From contig WWBZ02000002.1 of assembly GCA_011503125.2 (NCBI GenBank), positions 1 through 64,000 of the forward strand: a stretch of DNA of 64,000 nt. The letters are read 5' to 3'. Below are positions 54,310 to 64,000 of this stretch, in pieces; the first letter of the stretch is position 1; every line of letters begins with the position of its first letter. Origin of the DNA: Botryosphaeria dothidea (Eukaryota > Ascomycota > Dothideomycetes > Botryosphaeriales > Botryosphaeriaceae). The position numbers and the translations under genes are program-made. The notes below the pieces were generated by a model. It saw only the letters and a program-made list of their open reading frames with translations, was not told the DNA's origin and did no database searches.

Positions 54310-54533
54310 GGACTAAAGGGATAGGTCTAGTAGGTGAATGTAGGGCTGCCACAGCAGCCGCTACCGGTAAGAAGGAAAAACAGAACTAGTATAGGATAGC
54401 ATACCTAGAGAGAGAGGAGGGGTTTTGCCAGGCGAAAAGGTTTTCCCCCTCGTATAAAATAATAATAGATAGCCAGCCCCGCATGGACCCGTAAGGGAGC
54501 TATATCGGGAAGAAATGAATTTATCTATCTATC

Positions 54534-54547
54534 TATAAGAATGTCTC
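54534..54547. repeat. Target site duplication (right) of LINE copy D
   Basis: Exact 14-base partner of 49048-49061, directly after the TTATCTATCTATC tail. Confidence 0.95.
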
Positions 54548-54968
54548 ATTGTAGTGAATACTCGTAGGTGGGTTATGAAGAAACGTCACACTCTCAGCGA
54601 CTGTAACGCTTGCTGTTGCACAGGAAGAGCCCCCGAAAATCTTTCTAGCCAAGCCAACCATTTTCGAACCCATGACAATCCAAAATCCAAATTATCAACG
54701 CCATGCTGTCGCCGCCGTCCAGGCAGGCCTCCGAGGAAACGCCTGTTCATGAATACACACATCCCGCTGAAACCCGCAAGTCTGTGACAAAATATAATAG
54801 TGCTGTAGAGCCTGGCTGAGAAGCGCGCAGGGGAAAAGAAGAGAAGACGAATGTGGATGCAAGTCATGAACTAAGGTTAGAGTTCAAGAAGATCCGACTG
54901 TGCTACAAGGCCAGGACTAGCCCGGACCCGCGCATAGTCGCACCTCTGCCCTCTGCAAGACCCCGCGT
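54548..54968. other. Intergenic region
   Basis: 421 bp between the LINE and the 3' end of the GRAM-protein gene; CA/TG are normal. No gene or repeat seen. Confidence 0.6.
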
Positions 54969-55805
54969 TCATGACTGCGGTCCTCTGAGTCTCCTCTCCA
55001 GTTCGTCCGCCACGCTCTGGCTCTGCACTTCCTCGTATCCTGGCGGCGGCTCTGTTGGCGGGTCATAGTTGTCGTCTGGCTTTGGTGCTGTAGCCGCGTT
55101 CCCGCCCTCTGGGCTGCTCATGCCTAGCCCGCTGTCTCTCGATGTATCCGGAGTGGCCGGGTCAGCGTCGGCGGGCGGCGGAGGTTCGTATGCGGGGAGC
55201 TGGTCGAGATGCACCGTGTTCAGATTAACGCCAGCGAGGGCTCCGCCGGTTCTGAGGGTTCCGTCGTCTGAGCCATCGGCTGAGCCGTGGTAGTTACCCG
55301 ACTCGCGCGCGATTTCGATCGCCTGCTGCATGCGCTCCTTGATGCGATCGTAGGTCTGACTGAAGTCGTAGGCACCGCCGTCCTTGAAGGTGATCTTCAG
55401 CTCAAGAGCTGCGTGTTGGGGCGGGATGTTGCCGCCAGGCACCGGCTGAACGATGGCAGTCCATACGTTGGGGCCGAAGAAGGGTGCCTGAACGTGTGTG
55501 TCGTGTAGGTTAAGGATGGGCGCGGCGAAAGACTGTAGGGCGTCGGAAGGAGAGCCGGGAAGGTAGACGACGCGGCGATTTGTGAGGTGGATGGAGCCGG
55601 TGCTGCTCTGGATGTTGAAGGGCTCCTTCCCAGGGTACTTGTTGAGCGACTGAAGGGTCAGGGCGGTGCGTGGCGGCGAGGTGTATAGGCGCTGTTCACC
55701 CGGCAGCGCGGTGAAGCCCTCGGCCTCGGAGAGCATAACCCAACTGGCTTTCTTAGCACGGATCTTCTTCAGCATTTTCGACTTTGTGGCGGCCATGGCG
55801 GTCAT
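54969..55805 (-). CDS. WBP2/UPF0664-like GRAM-domain protein with PY motifs
   Basis: A 278-residue protein in one exon. A GRAM/PH-like fold occupies about residues 20-170 (SWVMLSEAEGFTALPGE, GSIHLTNRRVVYLP, LELKITFKDGGAYDFSQTY). A Pro-rich tail carries LPAY (about 215) and PPGY (about 260), motifs bound by WW domains. This is the layout of WW-domain binding protein 2 and of the fungal UPF0664 stress-induced proteins. In fungi the likely partners are WW-containing Rsp5/Nedd4-type ubiquitin ligases or their adaptors (inference). The N-terminus begins MTAMAATKSKM; either of the first two Met codons (55805 or 55796) could start. Confidence 0.85.
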   Translation of the reverse strand: MTAMAATKSKMLKKIRAKKASWVMLSEAEGFTALPGEQRLYTSPPRTALTLQSLNKYPGKEPFNIQSSTGSIHLTNRRVVYLPGSPSDALQSFAAPILNLHDTHVQAPFFGPNVWTAIVQPVPGGNIPPQHAALELKITFKDGGAYDFSQTYDRIKERMQQAIEIARESGNYHGSADGSDDGTLRTGGALAGVNLNTVHLDQLPAYEPPPPADADPATPDTSRDSGLGMSSPEGGNAATAPKPDDNYDPPTEPPPGYEEVQSQSVADELERRLRGPQS

Positions 55806-58800
55806 GATGGGCGAGGCTGCCGGAGCTTTGGTGGGGGGGGGTTGGGTGTAGCGCAGGCAGCAGAGAGGGAGGATGGCGGGGCTCGGGCTGGAGTCGCTGC
55901 GACGAGGGCGGAGGACTCAGATGCGGGAAGGGGATATACTAACTTTATGGACATCTGGGGCAATTTCGCGCTGGGTAGGGTGTAGTGTCTGGCGAAGAAA
56001 CAGTTGCAGCGCGGGCTTGGTTGGTGACGCGGGCAGCGCCAGCCGCGGTTAAGCTTGCACAGGCAGAGCAGGCGCGCACGGCCCCGCTGTGGAACGCGAG
56101 CGAATAGTGCGCGGCTGCGGCGCGTCTTCTGCATCGCGGAGCCCGGGATCGCAGCCTCGCTAGCACCTCGTCCTCCCCGTCCGCTGCCATTGTTGGCCAG
56201 ACGCAGCGCCCTCCAAATTTCCCAGCGCCGCTTGATCTAAGGATCCGGATGTCGGCTGTGCTGACGTGCATCTGATGCCCCTCTCTCCACTGGCCTGTGT
56301 GAGTAGTCATCAGGGCCGCCTTCGACGACGACCAGAAGCAAGCAGCATCTTGCGAGTCGGCCTATGCCGTCCCTTGCGGTAGTAGCCAGAAACGGTTCCG
56401 CCTACATGCAGACGCCTGCCCGTCCGGCGGACCATGCTCCGGCCGCCATCTCTGGCGCCAACCGTCACCGCCGGTCTGGTTGACAGCGGGGAGCGGGAAG
56501 CGCGACATGTCCGATGAAATTCTCACGCCAACAACGGTCCAGGCGGCGGGGACAGCGCTGCCAACTGCAATCGCGCCAACCCCACTCCAATTCCAAGCAC
56601 TGGCCGTGATCTCCATTTTTCGACATGATGTGCAAAGCTCGCTGCGGTCTCGCCCTCACGGACGACCGCCTGCGCCCTGCAACTCCCTTCCGCTTCCGTC
56701 CCGTCAGAATCCCCGTCCACGTCCTGATCCGTGCCGGAGCTGTGATCTCGTCCCGCGGCCTTTGCTCTCTCTGCCCACTCCCATCTCCCCATCCTGCCAG
56801 CCACGCAATCGGGGAACCGTGCCGCCGTGGGGAATGTCTCAAACTTTCGTGCTCCTTGCCGTGGACGATCGACTGTGTTATTCTTGGGTCTTCATCGCCG
56901 CATATGTCCGCCCAAGTATTGTTCAGGGGCGAAATTAAGCAGAGCAAGAATCAACCGAGATCACCTCATGGACCAAAGCCGGCATTGTTCCGTTTCTCTG
57001 GCTCCAAGGCAACCATGTTTTCTGCGCCGCAAGACTGAATGGCGCGACTGGTGTCCGCGACCACGCGAGCCGCCGCGCCGTGCAGCCGTTCAAGGCGGCG
57101 AAAGCCATCGATCTTGCGAACAACCAATGCATGCCTATCTCCACTCGTCGGGTGACGCCCATCGTCGGCCGTCGGGCTCAAGAGAACTCCGTAGCCACCT
57201 CACTAACGTCCCAAAACAGAAGCACCTACCTCCGCTCATGACTCTGCATGCCGCACCAACAGAGATGATCATGCCAAATAACAGAAAACATTTCCACAGC
57301 CAAGGGAAGGGACCGGAGTCATTAGGCAAGGCTGAGCGCGGGACACGTCGTCTTCTTTCCCCACGAGCTGCAGTTCTAAGCCCCCAAAGGAGAAGGAAAG
57401 CCACTACTTAGATAGGCCTAAGCCTGCATGACCTCTGACGACCCTCAATCGCGGGAAAAAGGACGCCCGACTTTGGTGTAATCCGAATCATGTTCTGGTG
57501 GTGACGAGGGCGCCGCAAGGCAGCTACGTAAAAATACTCAGCCCTTTCCAAGGCTGCCTATCGCAACACCAACACCAACACTGACTCGCAAGGGCTTGGT
57601 GGTTGGGGGGGGGGCCAAAAAAAGGGAGGGCTGAAAGATAAAACACAAGAATTGGACACCAGTCGTACTCTTCGATCACCGAAGTGTGATCCCACAATCA
57701 TACTTCTCGTACACCGGTCAGTCTCGGGTGTACACACCCGGGTGACGCAAGGCGAAACACTTTGTTCTTTATTTCAGCCTTGTGAGCAAGTGTGTCTGGT
57801 TACCAGCCGATCGGTAGAATGGGTGCCTGAAAACCTACCACACCCAGCCCCTGCCCAGCCCTGCAAGGATGAAAAAGAAGACCCGAGAAAAAAAAGTTTG
57901 GCAGCAGCCGATCCGGATCAGGGTCTGGTCTCGCGAGATAAAGACATCAGGCAAAGTATTGGATGCCTTGGGACGCGGCAAACCGCCCCCAAACGCAACC
58001 GAAGCCTATCTCGTTTGTGAAGGGCATAGTTGGTCGCCGGCAGTTGAAGCCATCACCCGCAAGTAAGGCTGTGTACGAGAAATGCGACTCGCCAATCCAT
58101 CACGAACTCTCCGCTATCATCACATCACTCGCACCTTCTCAGAATCACCTGCTCGACATCCCAGTTCCAAAGCATACTCTGTATTCTCTACTCTTTTTTC
58201 ACTTCCGAAAACACAGATTCCGGAGCTCCATCTTCCTACCTATTCCCGATTCCGTTTGGTAACGGTATCTTATACGCCATCATGATCCATCCCGCTGTCC
58301 ACTCCCTCCATCAAACAAAGGTTCAGCAAGAGATCCAGCCAGATTTTTTTTTGCTAAAGTCATGCGTGGACGCGCGCCTTGCGTAGGAGCAAGATGCCTT
58401 TTATATCAAACCAAAACAGTGCAGACAACAGAAAAAAGAAATCGATGAAGCAAAAGGGTTTCTGCAGTAATAACAGGGTCGAAAGCAAGGAAACATTCGG
58501 ATGTGTACCAAACTGTGTTGAGGAGGCTGATAAACGTATAGTAAAAGGAAACTGAGGCGAGCTTTGCAAAAGCATTGATTTGTTCGTTATTCGAACTGTG
58601 TGGAAAAAAGGAAACCAGAGCAAAATAATCGTTTATAGAGCACTCCGGGTATATCCAACGCGGTAAGTGGCCGTTAAGACAGTCCATCGAAAGCAAAAAA
58701 GGAAAAGGGGGTGGTCCGGCCCACCCGGTGAGGGATGTTATAAACAGTGATTCAGTGGGCTCGTGTAAAACGGCGTTATAGCCGTATGTGTCGGCCAGAG

Positions 58801-58873
58801 CCCTAATAGGCACCCTTGCTAATAGATGGTATCTATTTCACCTCGCTTGTGTGAAAAACTCGTCTTAATAAAA
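55806..58873. other. Long gene-poor interval
   Basis: About 3.1 kb between the GRAM-protein start and the 3' end of the Ca2+/H+ exchanger gene. It holds the promoter of the former and, at right, the likely 3' UTR of the latter (58,300-58,870). Homopolymer runs occur near 55,832 and 57,605 (G) and near 58,345 (T). Several ORFs of 60-194 codons show no family features, introns or codon pattern that would support a gene. A small unrecognised gene cannot be excluded. Confidence 0.5.
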
Positions 58874-60737
58874 TTAAGAGGAGACCAGATTCCTGAAGAG
58901 ATCGGTTATGTCGCCTGCGTCATCAGGGTAGACGAAGAAAGCCAGAGCGATAATGATGTAGGTGCCAATGCACATAGCGCCCTCGAGGTAGTTGCTCTTT
59001 CCGTCCTGAATGAGGTAGTTGACGACCAGAACACTGAGGAAGAAGACCACGGTCTCGAAAGTCTGGAAGTGAAGGGTCATGGGCTGGCCCATGATCCAGC
59101 CAAGAAGAACCATGAACGGAGTGACAAACAGCGCGATCTGCATCGAGCTACCAATCGCCACGTTGATGGCCAAATCCATCTTGTCCTTGTAGGCAACAAT
59201 GACGGCCGTGACGTGCTCTGCAGCGTTTCCGACGATGGGAAGCAGAACCAGACCAATGAAAGTCTTGGAGATGTGGGCAGTCTGGACAATGGCGTCGATG
59301 CTGTCGACCAGGTACTCAGCGCAAATGGCGACGATGACGGTGACAATGAGAAGAGCGACACCGGCGGCAATGGGGTTCAGGATGTGCTCCTCAGGCTCTT
59401 CCTCCTCCTGAGCCTCCGCGTCGAAGAAGTCTGAGTGAGACTTCAGCTGAAAGTAAAGGTACATAATGTAGAGAATGAGTAGGATGACCGCGGTGCCGTG
59501 CGAGAGGATGAGGATATGTTCTTCGCTCTTAGAGTGCGACGACTGCAGGGCAGCGTAAAGGGTCGCGGGAATGATAAGAGAGGCGCTGGCGACGGCCATG
59601 AGAGAAGACATGGTGGAAGCCACCGTCTCGTTGAAGGTCTGCTCGCGATGGTGGATACCACCCGCGAGGAAGCAGCAACCAAGAACCTGCGTGCTGTGAG
59701 CTTTTTGGAGCATCGAGCTGAAACAAATCATGACGTACGAGAAGAATGTTGGAGAGAATACTGCCCAGCATGCTGGACTGGACAATGCGAATCTCGCCAT
59801 TTCTCAGAGCCACGATGGAAACCTGCGCGAAACTCGCAATTAGCTCCAGCGCATTCGAACGCGAATGCTCCAATACTCACAATCAGCTCAACGGCATTTC
59901 CGAACGTTGCATTCATCAGGCCGCCAATGGTCTGACCAAGCTTGGCGGCCAGCTCCTCGGTCGCGAAACTCAGCAGGGCCGCGAGCGGAATGATGGCAAT
60001 GAAGTTCTAGGCGGGGTGGTCAGCAATGGATTCCGTCGCGGGACTCCACCAGGTCCGAAGACATACCAGGATGAAAACCCAGGTTGGACTCCACTCCAGA
60101 ACGCCGGCGATGATACCGAGCGGGACGAAGACCAGCAGGACATTCACATAGTTGCTCGAGAGCGTCAACCAGGTGGTGTGGACAACGCCCAGCGGGTAGC
60201 GCACGTAGGCACGGTGGTCATCCTCACCCCATTTCTTGAGGTGGTGGGGATGAGCACTGCCGTTGGTGGGTGCGTCACCGTCGCCGTTAGAGTTGGCGAG
60301 CAGGTGGGTGCGCTCGGTGGGCGCGGCATGAGTGCCGTTGGGTTCGTTGTCGGGATGCGGCATGGTTTGGGGACGTTCGAAGGAGCCGTGTCTAGATGAC
60401 TGACGGCGATGGAACTTCTGCAGTAGGCCTTTGTAGATGGGAGCTGTGATTCGGGCCAAGAAGGATCAGCATCGGAGAGTGATTAAAGGCGCACGCGTGT
60501 CGAGATCAGTTGGCTGGGGTGAGCGAGGCGTGGGTGCGCCAATGGCTTTCGCGGTGAGTGATGGGCAGACGGTGGGATGCGTAGTAGTAGAAGCGTAGGC
60601 GCTCGGGAATTTTGGTGATGAGATTGAGCCCAAGCAGCAGGCTGGGCACATGACAAGGGATGCCAAGGTTGTGCTAATTGCTACTAGGTGTTGTGGCCGT
60701 GGGGACAAAGAGGAGGCGGGAAGATGAACGTACCCAT
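58874..60737 (-). CDS. Vacuolar Ca2+/H+ exchanger (CAX/Vcx1 family), five exons
   Basis: Exons 60737-60734, 60443-60067, 60006-59881, 59822-59739 and 59686-58874 give 467 residues (introns 290, 60, 58 and 52 nt). It is an antiporter that uses the vacuolar proton gradient to move Ca2+ into the vacuole. Seen: a hydrophilic N-terminal tail, about ten or eleven membrane segments, the first alpha repeat [13 protein letters not shown] (spanning an intron) and the second [13 protein letters not shown], and an acidic loop [11 protein letters not shown] between the halves, as in CAX proteins. The frame at 60459 lacks an ATG (it would need TTG). A four-base exon ATGG at 60737-60734 before a GTACGT donor gives a proper start, [10 protein letters not shown]. 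That first exon is the uncertain part. Confidence 0.88.
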
Positions 60738-62820
60738 TGCTTCCTTGCCAGCGCAGACGCAGAGCGGGCTATTTAGTAAGGTTCCGAGAGCGGCAGCTGT
60801 GGCAGTTGGGCTTCGGTTGTGGAGGCCCTGTCAGCAAAGAAGGCAGCGGGTGACGGCGGGGGGGAAGGCAATCGAGGCTGCAGCAGGGCGTTGGAAGAGA
60901 TGGTGTCTGCTCACAGCCAGGCCGTTTCAGGGAGGATTTTGGGATGGAAGAGGGCTGTGTAGCTGCTGTGCTACGCGAAACCTGTGAGCGCAACGATGGG
61001 AAAGCTGCATCATCCGCATGCAACCGGCCAATCAGGCGTCCCGCTGCCTTCCGCACCACGTCGCAGCCGGCACTGCCACAATTCCCGACAGGGATCGAGC
61101 TTCGAACCAGCGATCCGAATGCTTGGCGTTCGCATCCCTCCAGAAGGCCTTTTGCGCCCGGCGTTCGCTGGCATTCGCTGGCAGCAGCTGTCGTGGCCTT
61201 CCAGAACGCATCCATTTGCTGTCAGAGACAGCTGCCGCGTGCGGCACCTCCCGAGCATGCCCCGGCCGTCGGCGCCCGTTTCCGTCGTTGAAGCAGTCGT
61301 GTTTCACGGCGCCGAATCCGCGCGCGCGTGGCCCATAACGCAGCCTGTTCGATAAGGCAGGTACGCCCGGCCAAGTCCGACAACTTCCCCGCCTTCGAAG
61401 GCGCAGCACTTCTCTCGATAGCCTCGCCTGCAGCAGAGCGCTATCTTATCGATCCCTCCCGGCTGTGGCCTGAAGAAAAGGAAAAAAGGGTCGAGAAGGC
61501 TGGTTGTCGGCTTGCGAGAAGCTTGGACGAATTCCATCGCACCCCTGCTGTAGATCTTAGCCAAACGCTAAGGTACATCCAAGACTCAACACTCACGTCT
61601 TCGTGAGAGACATGCCGTCAGCCAAGCGAACCCTGACAAGACATGACAGCCGAGTCAAACATCTTGACATCTTAACTAGTTCCGCTCCTCGAGCCAGCTG
61701 TCAAGCCTCCTTGAATCGACGCTGTACAGCCTCCATGCAACCATCAGTGTAGCTTCATTGCCAAGCGCCGGAAGAATCAAGTGCTTCGCGTTCGGATATT
61801 TGCGGACCAATGCTGAGAACACAGCCATCCCACGATGTTCAGGAGACGTGGTCGGCAGTCACCTTGGCACGGCGGACAAGGCGTATTGCGCATTAACCGT
61901 CCGCGGCGATCGCCATCCTGTGCGAAATGCCGGCCGAGATCTCGGGGAAAGGGGTCCACCTCATGACGTTCGGAAAGACAAGAGCGAGCGGCTTCTCAAC
62001 ACTACTCGTCACTCATGCAGTTATATCTCGAGAACATCACTATTGCACATACGCAAAAACTAAAGAGAGCATAGGTTGAATTTTCTTTTTCAATACCCAA
62101 CGTCAAATACACTCAATGTGCGGGCGAACCTCAAAGGCCGTATTTCCCCTAGACTAATATTGTCCAACCTGTTGAAGATTGAGACATTTTCCAAAGAGAC
62201 TTGTTGAATGTGCTCAATGTCCGGTCAAGGATGGAATACGAGAAAAAAGATCAAACATAGGAACCGCCCTCGTTATATCAAACTGCAATTTCCCTTCCCA
62301 TGTTTTTTTAAGGAGCTTTCCGGATTGTGTGAGCGTTACTTATAGTGTTGGAGACATCCTTAGTCTGACGCATGCGGAGTTGAATCCAACTGTCGCCCAA
62401 GGAAAAGAAAAACAAAAACAAAAAGATTGACCAATGCAAGCCTAACGAAATGACAACGGTTCCATGTGGATGTTGGCCGAAGACAATTTCGTGATTTACC
62501 CCGTTGTGTTGAGAAACTTCCATCGGCTTGCGCTCATTGAGTACTCAGTGGGTGAGTGTCTCGATCGAGACAGGTTTGCTTTGGTCTCTGTCGTCGTTTG
62601 CATGTCGATGTATCCAGCTCGGGGTCGTTAGGTGTCGGGGTTTAAATATATTGTGAGCCATTTCGAGATCCGGTTGGGATTGCGATTCTGGGCAATTGCG
62701 GCATCAATGAAGCGTGCTGAAACTCAGATGGATAGTGAAGTCTTCTGGGTTGCTGGTATGACGCGCATGGGGAGTTGAAGCAGTCTTCCGGGTGGTAAGA
62801 GGATATCCAAAACACATGTT
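60738..62820. other. Gene-poor interval between exchanger and Argonaute genes
   Basis: About 2.1 kb: promoter of the exchanger at left and 3' UTR of the Argonaute gene at right. GC-rich from 60,800 to 61,500, AT-richer after 62,000. ORFs up to about 150 codons overlap on all frames without recognisable content. Confidence 0.5.
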
Positions 62821-64000
62821 CTACAAATAGAACATGGTATCTTTGAGGCGGTCGTGAACACCACGAGTCCAGTGACGCGACCTGTCGTATGACACATTTG
62901 TGTTTTCCTTAAGAAAGGAATGCAGATACGAGCGTCCACGCTCGCACACAAGATCAGCGTAATACGCCGGCGGGCAAACCGAGACGGCACGAGTGGCGCG
63001 GCCGTAGACGTAGCAGAGGTTGTGCGTGATCCTCTGCAACTGGTCGGCGCCAAGTTTGTTTTCATCTCTCAAGCAGATATAATGCGCTGGTTTGGAAGTT
63101 CCCTGCAGACCGGCATGGGCAACGAGGAAGAAATCGAAAAGTCTCTCGCCCGTGATACCACGATCAACGACCGTGCCGGGTTTGACGTTCATGTTACGGC
63201 CCTCGGAGTCTTCCTGCTTAGTAGGATAGAATCGAGTGTGGCCACGCTTGGTACAGATGACGAGAGAGGACTTGGGGAAGTTCTTTTCTATGCCATAGAG
63301 CTTCTTGTATGCCGCGGCAAAGCTCGGCCATTCCTCGCGCAGAACAACAGGATACTGACCTTCGGAAACACCATCGCGGTAGACGATGACCTTGTTGGGC
63401 AAGGCACCACCGTTCCGCTTGCGCCACAGTTCGAAGCGTTCGACAATCATTTCCGTAAGGTCGTTTGAATCGACCATCTCTTGGCGGCCGGTTTGTGTAC
63501 GAATAGACGCTGGGTAATTATTGAACTGGGCATCGACAGAGCCCACAACACCAGTGATGCTAGGCGCGCTGTCTGAGCTGCCTGGGACAGGATGTGAGAC
63601 ATCGATTCCAATCAGAATGGTCTTATTGTCAAGAGGTGCCAGTTGCTGGATGCGCATGTCATGATTAACACCACCACACTTCAGGTTGAACTTCAACCCT
63701 ACGTTGGCCATATACTGAGCCTGGCCACGCTGACTGAGAATCTTCTTGGCAATGGTGCAGACGGTGGCAACACCGAATCGAACATCGCCCTGGTACTTGA
63801 TGGTATCGTACAGAGCCGTGTTATCAGAGGGGAGAAGCACAAGCAGCATGCCAATGCGCATCTTAACCATCTGAGCGAACTTGGCGGACACCACCTCAGT
63901 GATCTCACTTGGGTTGTACGGCCAAGAAATCGCAATCTTAGCCGGAGGTTGTGGGTCATCCATGCGCAGACCGTACGACTGGAGAGCAGACTTGAAAGTG
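62821..64000 (-). CDS. Argonaute (PIWI domain), C-terminal part; gene continues past the window
   Basis: The minus-strand frame is open from the right edge to the TAG at 62821 (393 residues seen), so the N-terminal, PAZ and MID parts lie outside. The PIWI RNase H-like core is complete: ILIGIDVSHP (first catalytic Asp), IVYRDGVSEGQY (Asp), VICTKRGHTRFYP, AHYICLRDENKL, THNLCYVYGRATRAVSVCPP, then AYYADLVCERGR. The final catalytic position is Asp in AYYAD where human Ago2 has His, giving a DEDD-type tetrad as in other fungal Argonautes, so it is probably slicing-competent. It should bind small RNAs in gene silencing (quelling or meiotic silencing type). The ATG at 63963 is internal to the domain and is not the start. 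Confidence 0.93.
   Translation of the reverse strand, partial: TFKSALQSYGLRMDDPQPPAKIAISWPYNPSEITEVVSAKFAQMVKMRIGMLLVLLPSDNTALYDTIKYQGDVRFGVATVCTIAKKILSQRGQAQYMANVGLKFNLKCGGVNHDMRIQQLAPLDNKTILIGIDVSHPVPGSSDSAPSITGVVGSVDAQFNNYPASIRTQTGRQEMVDSNDLTEMIVERFELWRKRNGGALPNKVIVYRDGVSEGQYPVVLREEWPSFAAAYKKLYGIEKNFPKSSLVICTKRGHTRFYPTKQEDSEGRNMNVKPGTVVDRGITGERLFDFFLVAHAGLQGTSKPAHYICLRDENKLGADQLQRITHNLCYVYGRATRAVSVCPPAYYADLVCERGRSYLHSFLKENTNVSYDRSRHWTRGVHDRLKDTMFYL

Larger units (their letters stand above)
49062..54533 (+). mobile_element. Full-length LINE copy D, lightly RIP-mutated
   Basis: A 5,472-bp APE-type non-LTR element (probably of the fungal Tad-like group). Both ends are fixed by a 14-bp target duplication and it has a short TATC-repeat tail. 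Order: a 90-nt HDV-like ribozyme fold at the very start, a roughly 1-kb leader with subrepeats, ORF1 (50186-50959) with Cys/His knuckle, and ORF2 (50953-54309) with endonuclease, reverse transcriptase and terminal Cys-His motif. ORF2 is a single frame over 1,118 codons, interrupted by about twenty TAG/TAA codons that RIP can create from CAG, CAA or TGG. It is dead as protein but far better preserved than the copies left of 20,200, where CA and TG are gone. Both neighbours on either side are minus-strand genes. Confidence 0.95.

Noticed and set aside
56827..57411. 194-codon plus-strand ORF in the long intergenic interval
   Set aside because: Arg/His/Pro-rich, overlaps several other ORFs in other frames, no recognisable domain or splice structure.
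61080..61125. Possible tRNA B-box-like GTTCGAAGC on the minus strand
   Set aside because: Flanking bases do not form a 5-bp T-arm stem, and no acceptor stem or anticodon arm is found; only a short inverted repeat GGATCG/CGATCC is present.

Overview
The window looks like nuclear DNA of a filamentous ascomycete (Pezizomycotina, class not determinable). The genes have short GT-AG introns (about 50-290 nt) with CTAAC/CTGAC-like branch sites. They include a fungal i-AAA protease, an Sct1/Gpt2-type acyltransferase, a UstYa/DUF3328 protein, a PTS2 thiolase, a vacuolar Ca2+/H+ exchanger and an Argonaute. The transposons carry the CpA-to-TpA signature of repeat-induced point mutation (RIP).

Left part (1 to about 20,760): a gene-free stack of nested retrotransposons. 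I resolve five copies of one APE-type LINE family and one Ty3/Gypsy LTR element (2578-9540, minus strand, two 420-bp LTRs, 5-bp target duplication). One LINE (10675-15828) sits inside an older LINE, and another (17585-19694) sits inside a third, each with a 14-15 bp target duplication. CA and TG dinucleotides are almost absent from 1 to about 20,200, and then reappear abruptly inside a LINE ORF1.

Middle part (20,943-48,641): mostly single-copy genes. In order: TFIP11/Ntr1-like G-patch splicing factor (minus), a large uncharacterised Met-rich-tailed protein (plus), a conserved hypothetical protein (plus), a UstYa-like membrane protein (minus) divergent from a secreted, repeat-rich, Kex2-site-bearing protein (plus), mitochondrial YME1 (plus), glycerol-3-phosphate acyltransferase (plus), a large acidic/serine-rich protein of unknown function (plus), and peroxisomal 3-ketoacyl-CoA thiolase (minus).

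Right part (49,048-64,000): a full-length but only lightly RIP-mutated LINE (49062-54533, 14-bp target duplication) lies in the upstream region of the thiolase gene. Its first 90 nt fit the complete HDV-like self-cleaving ribozyme fold, beginning exactly at the first base of the element. This is the most striking observation in the window. Then come a WBP2/UPF0664-like GRAM protein (minus), a CAX/Vcx1 exchanger whose first coding exon appears to be four bases long (minus), and the 3' part of an Argonaute gene (minus, cut by the window edge).

The functional themes are genome defence (RIP traces and an Argonaute) against an active-looking LINE lineage, lipid metabolism (acyltransferase, thiolase), and organelle maintenance. 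There is also a speculative RiPP-like pair (UstYa-like protein and secreted repeat protein). Exon boundaries were worked out by hand from splice signals and reading frame.
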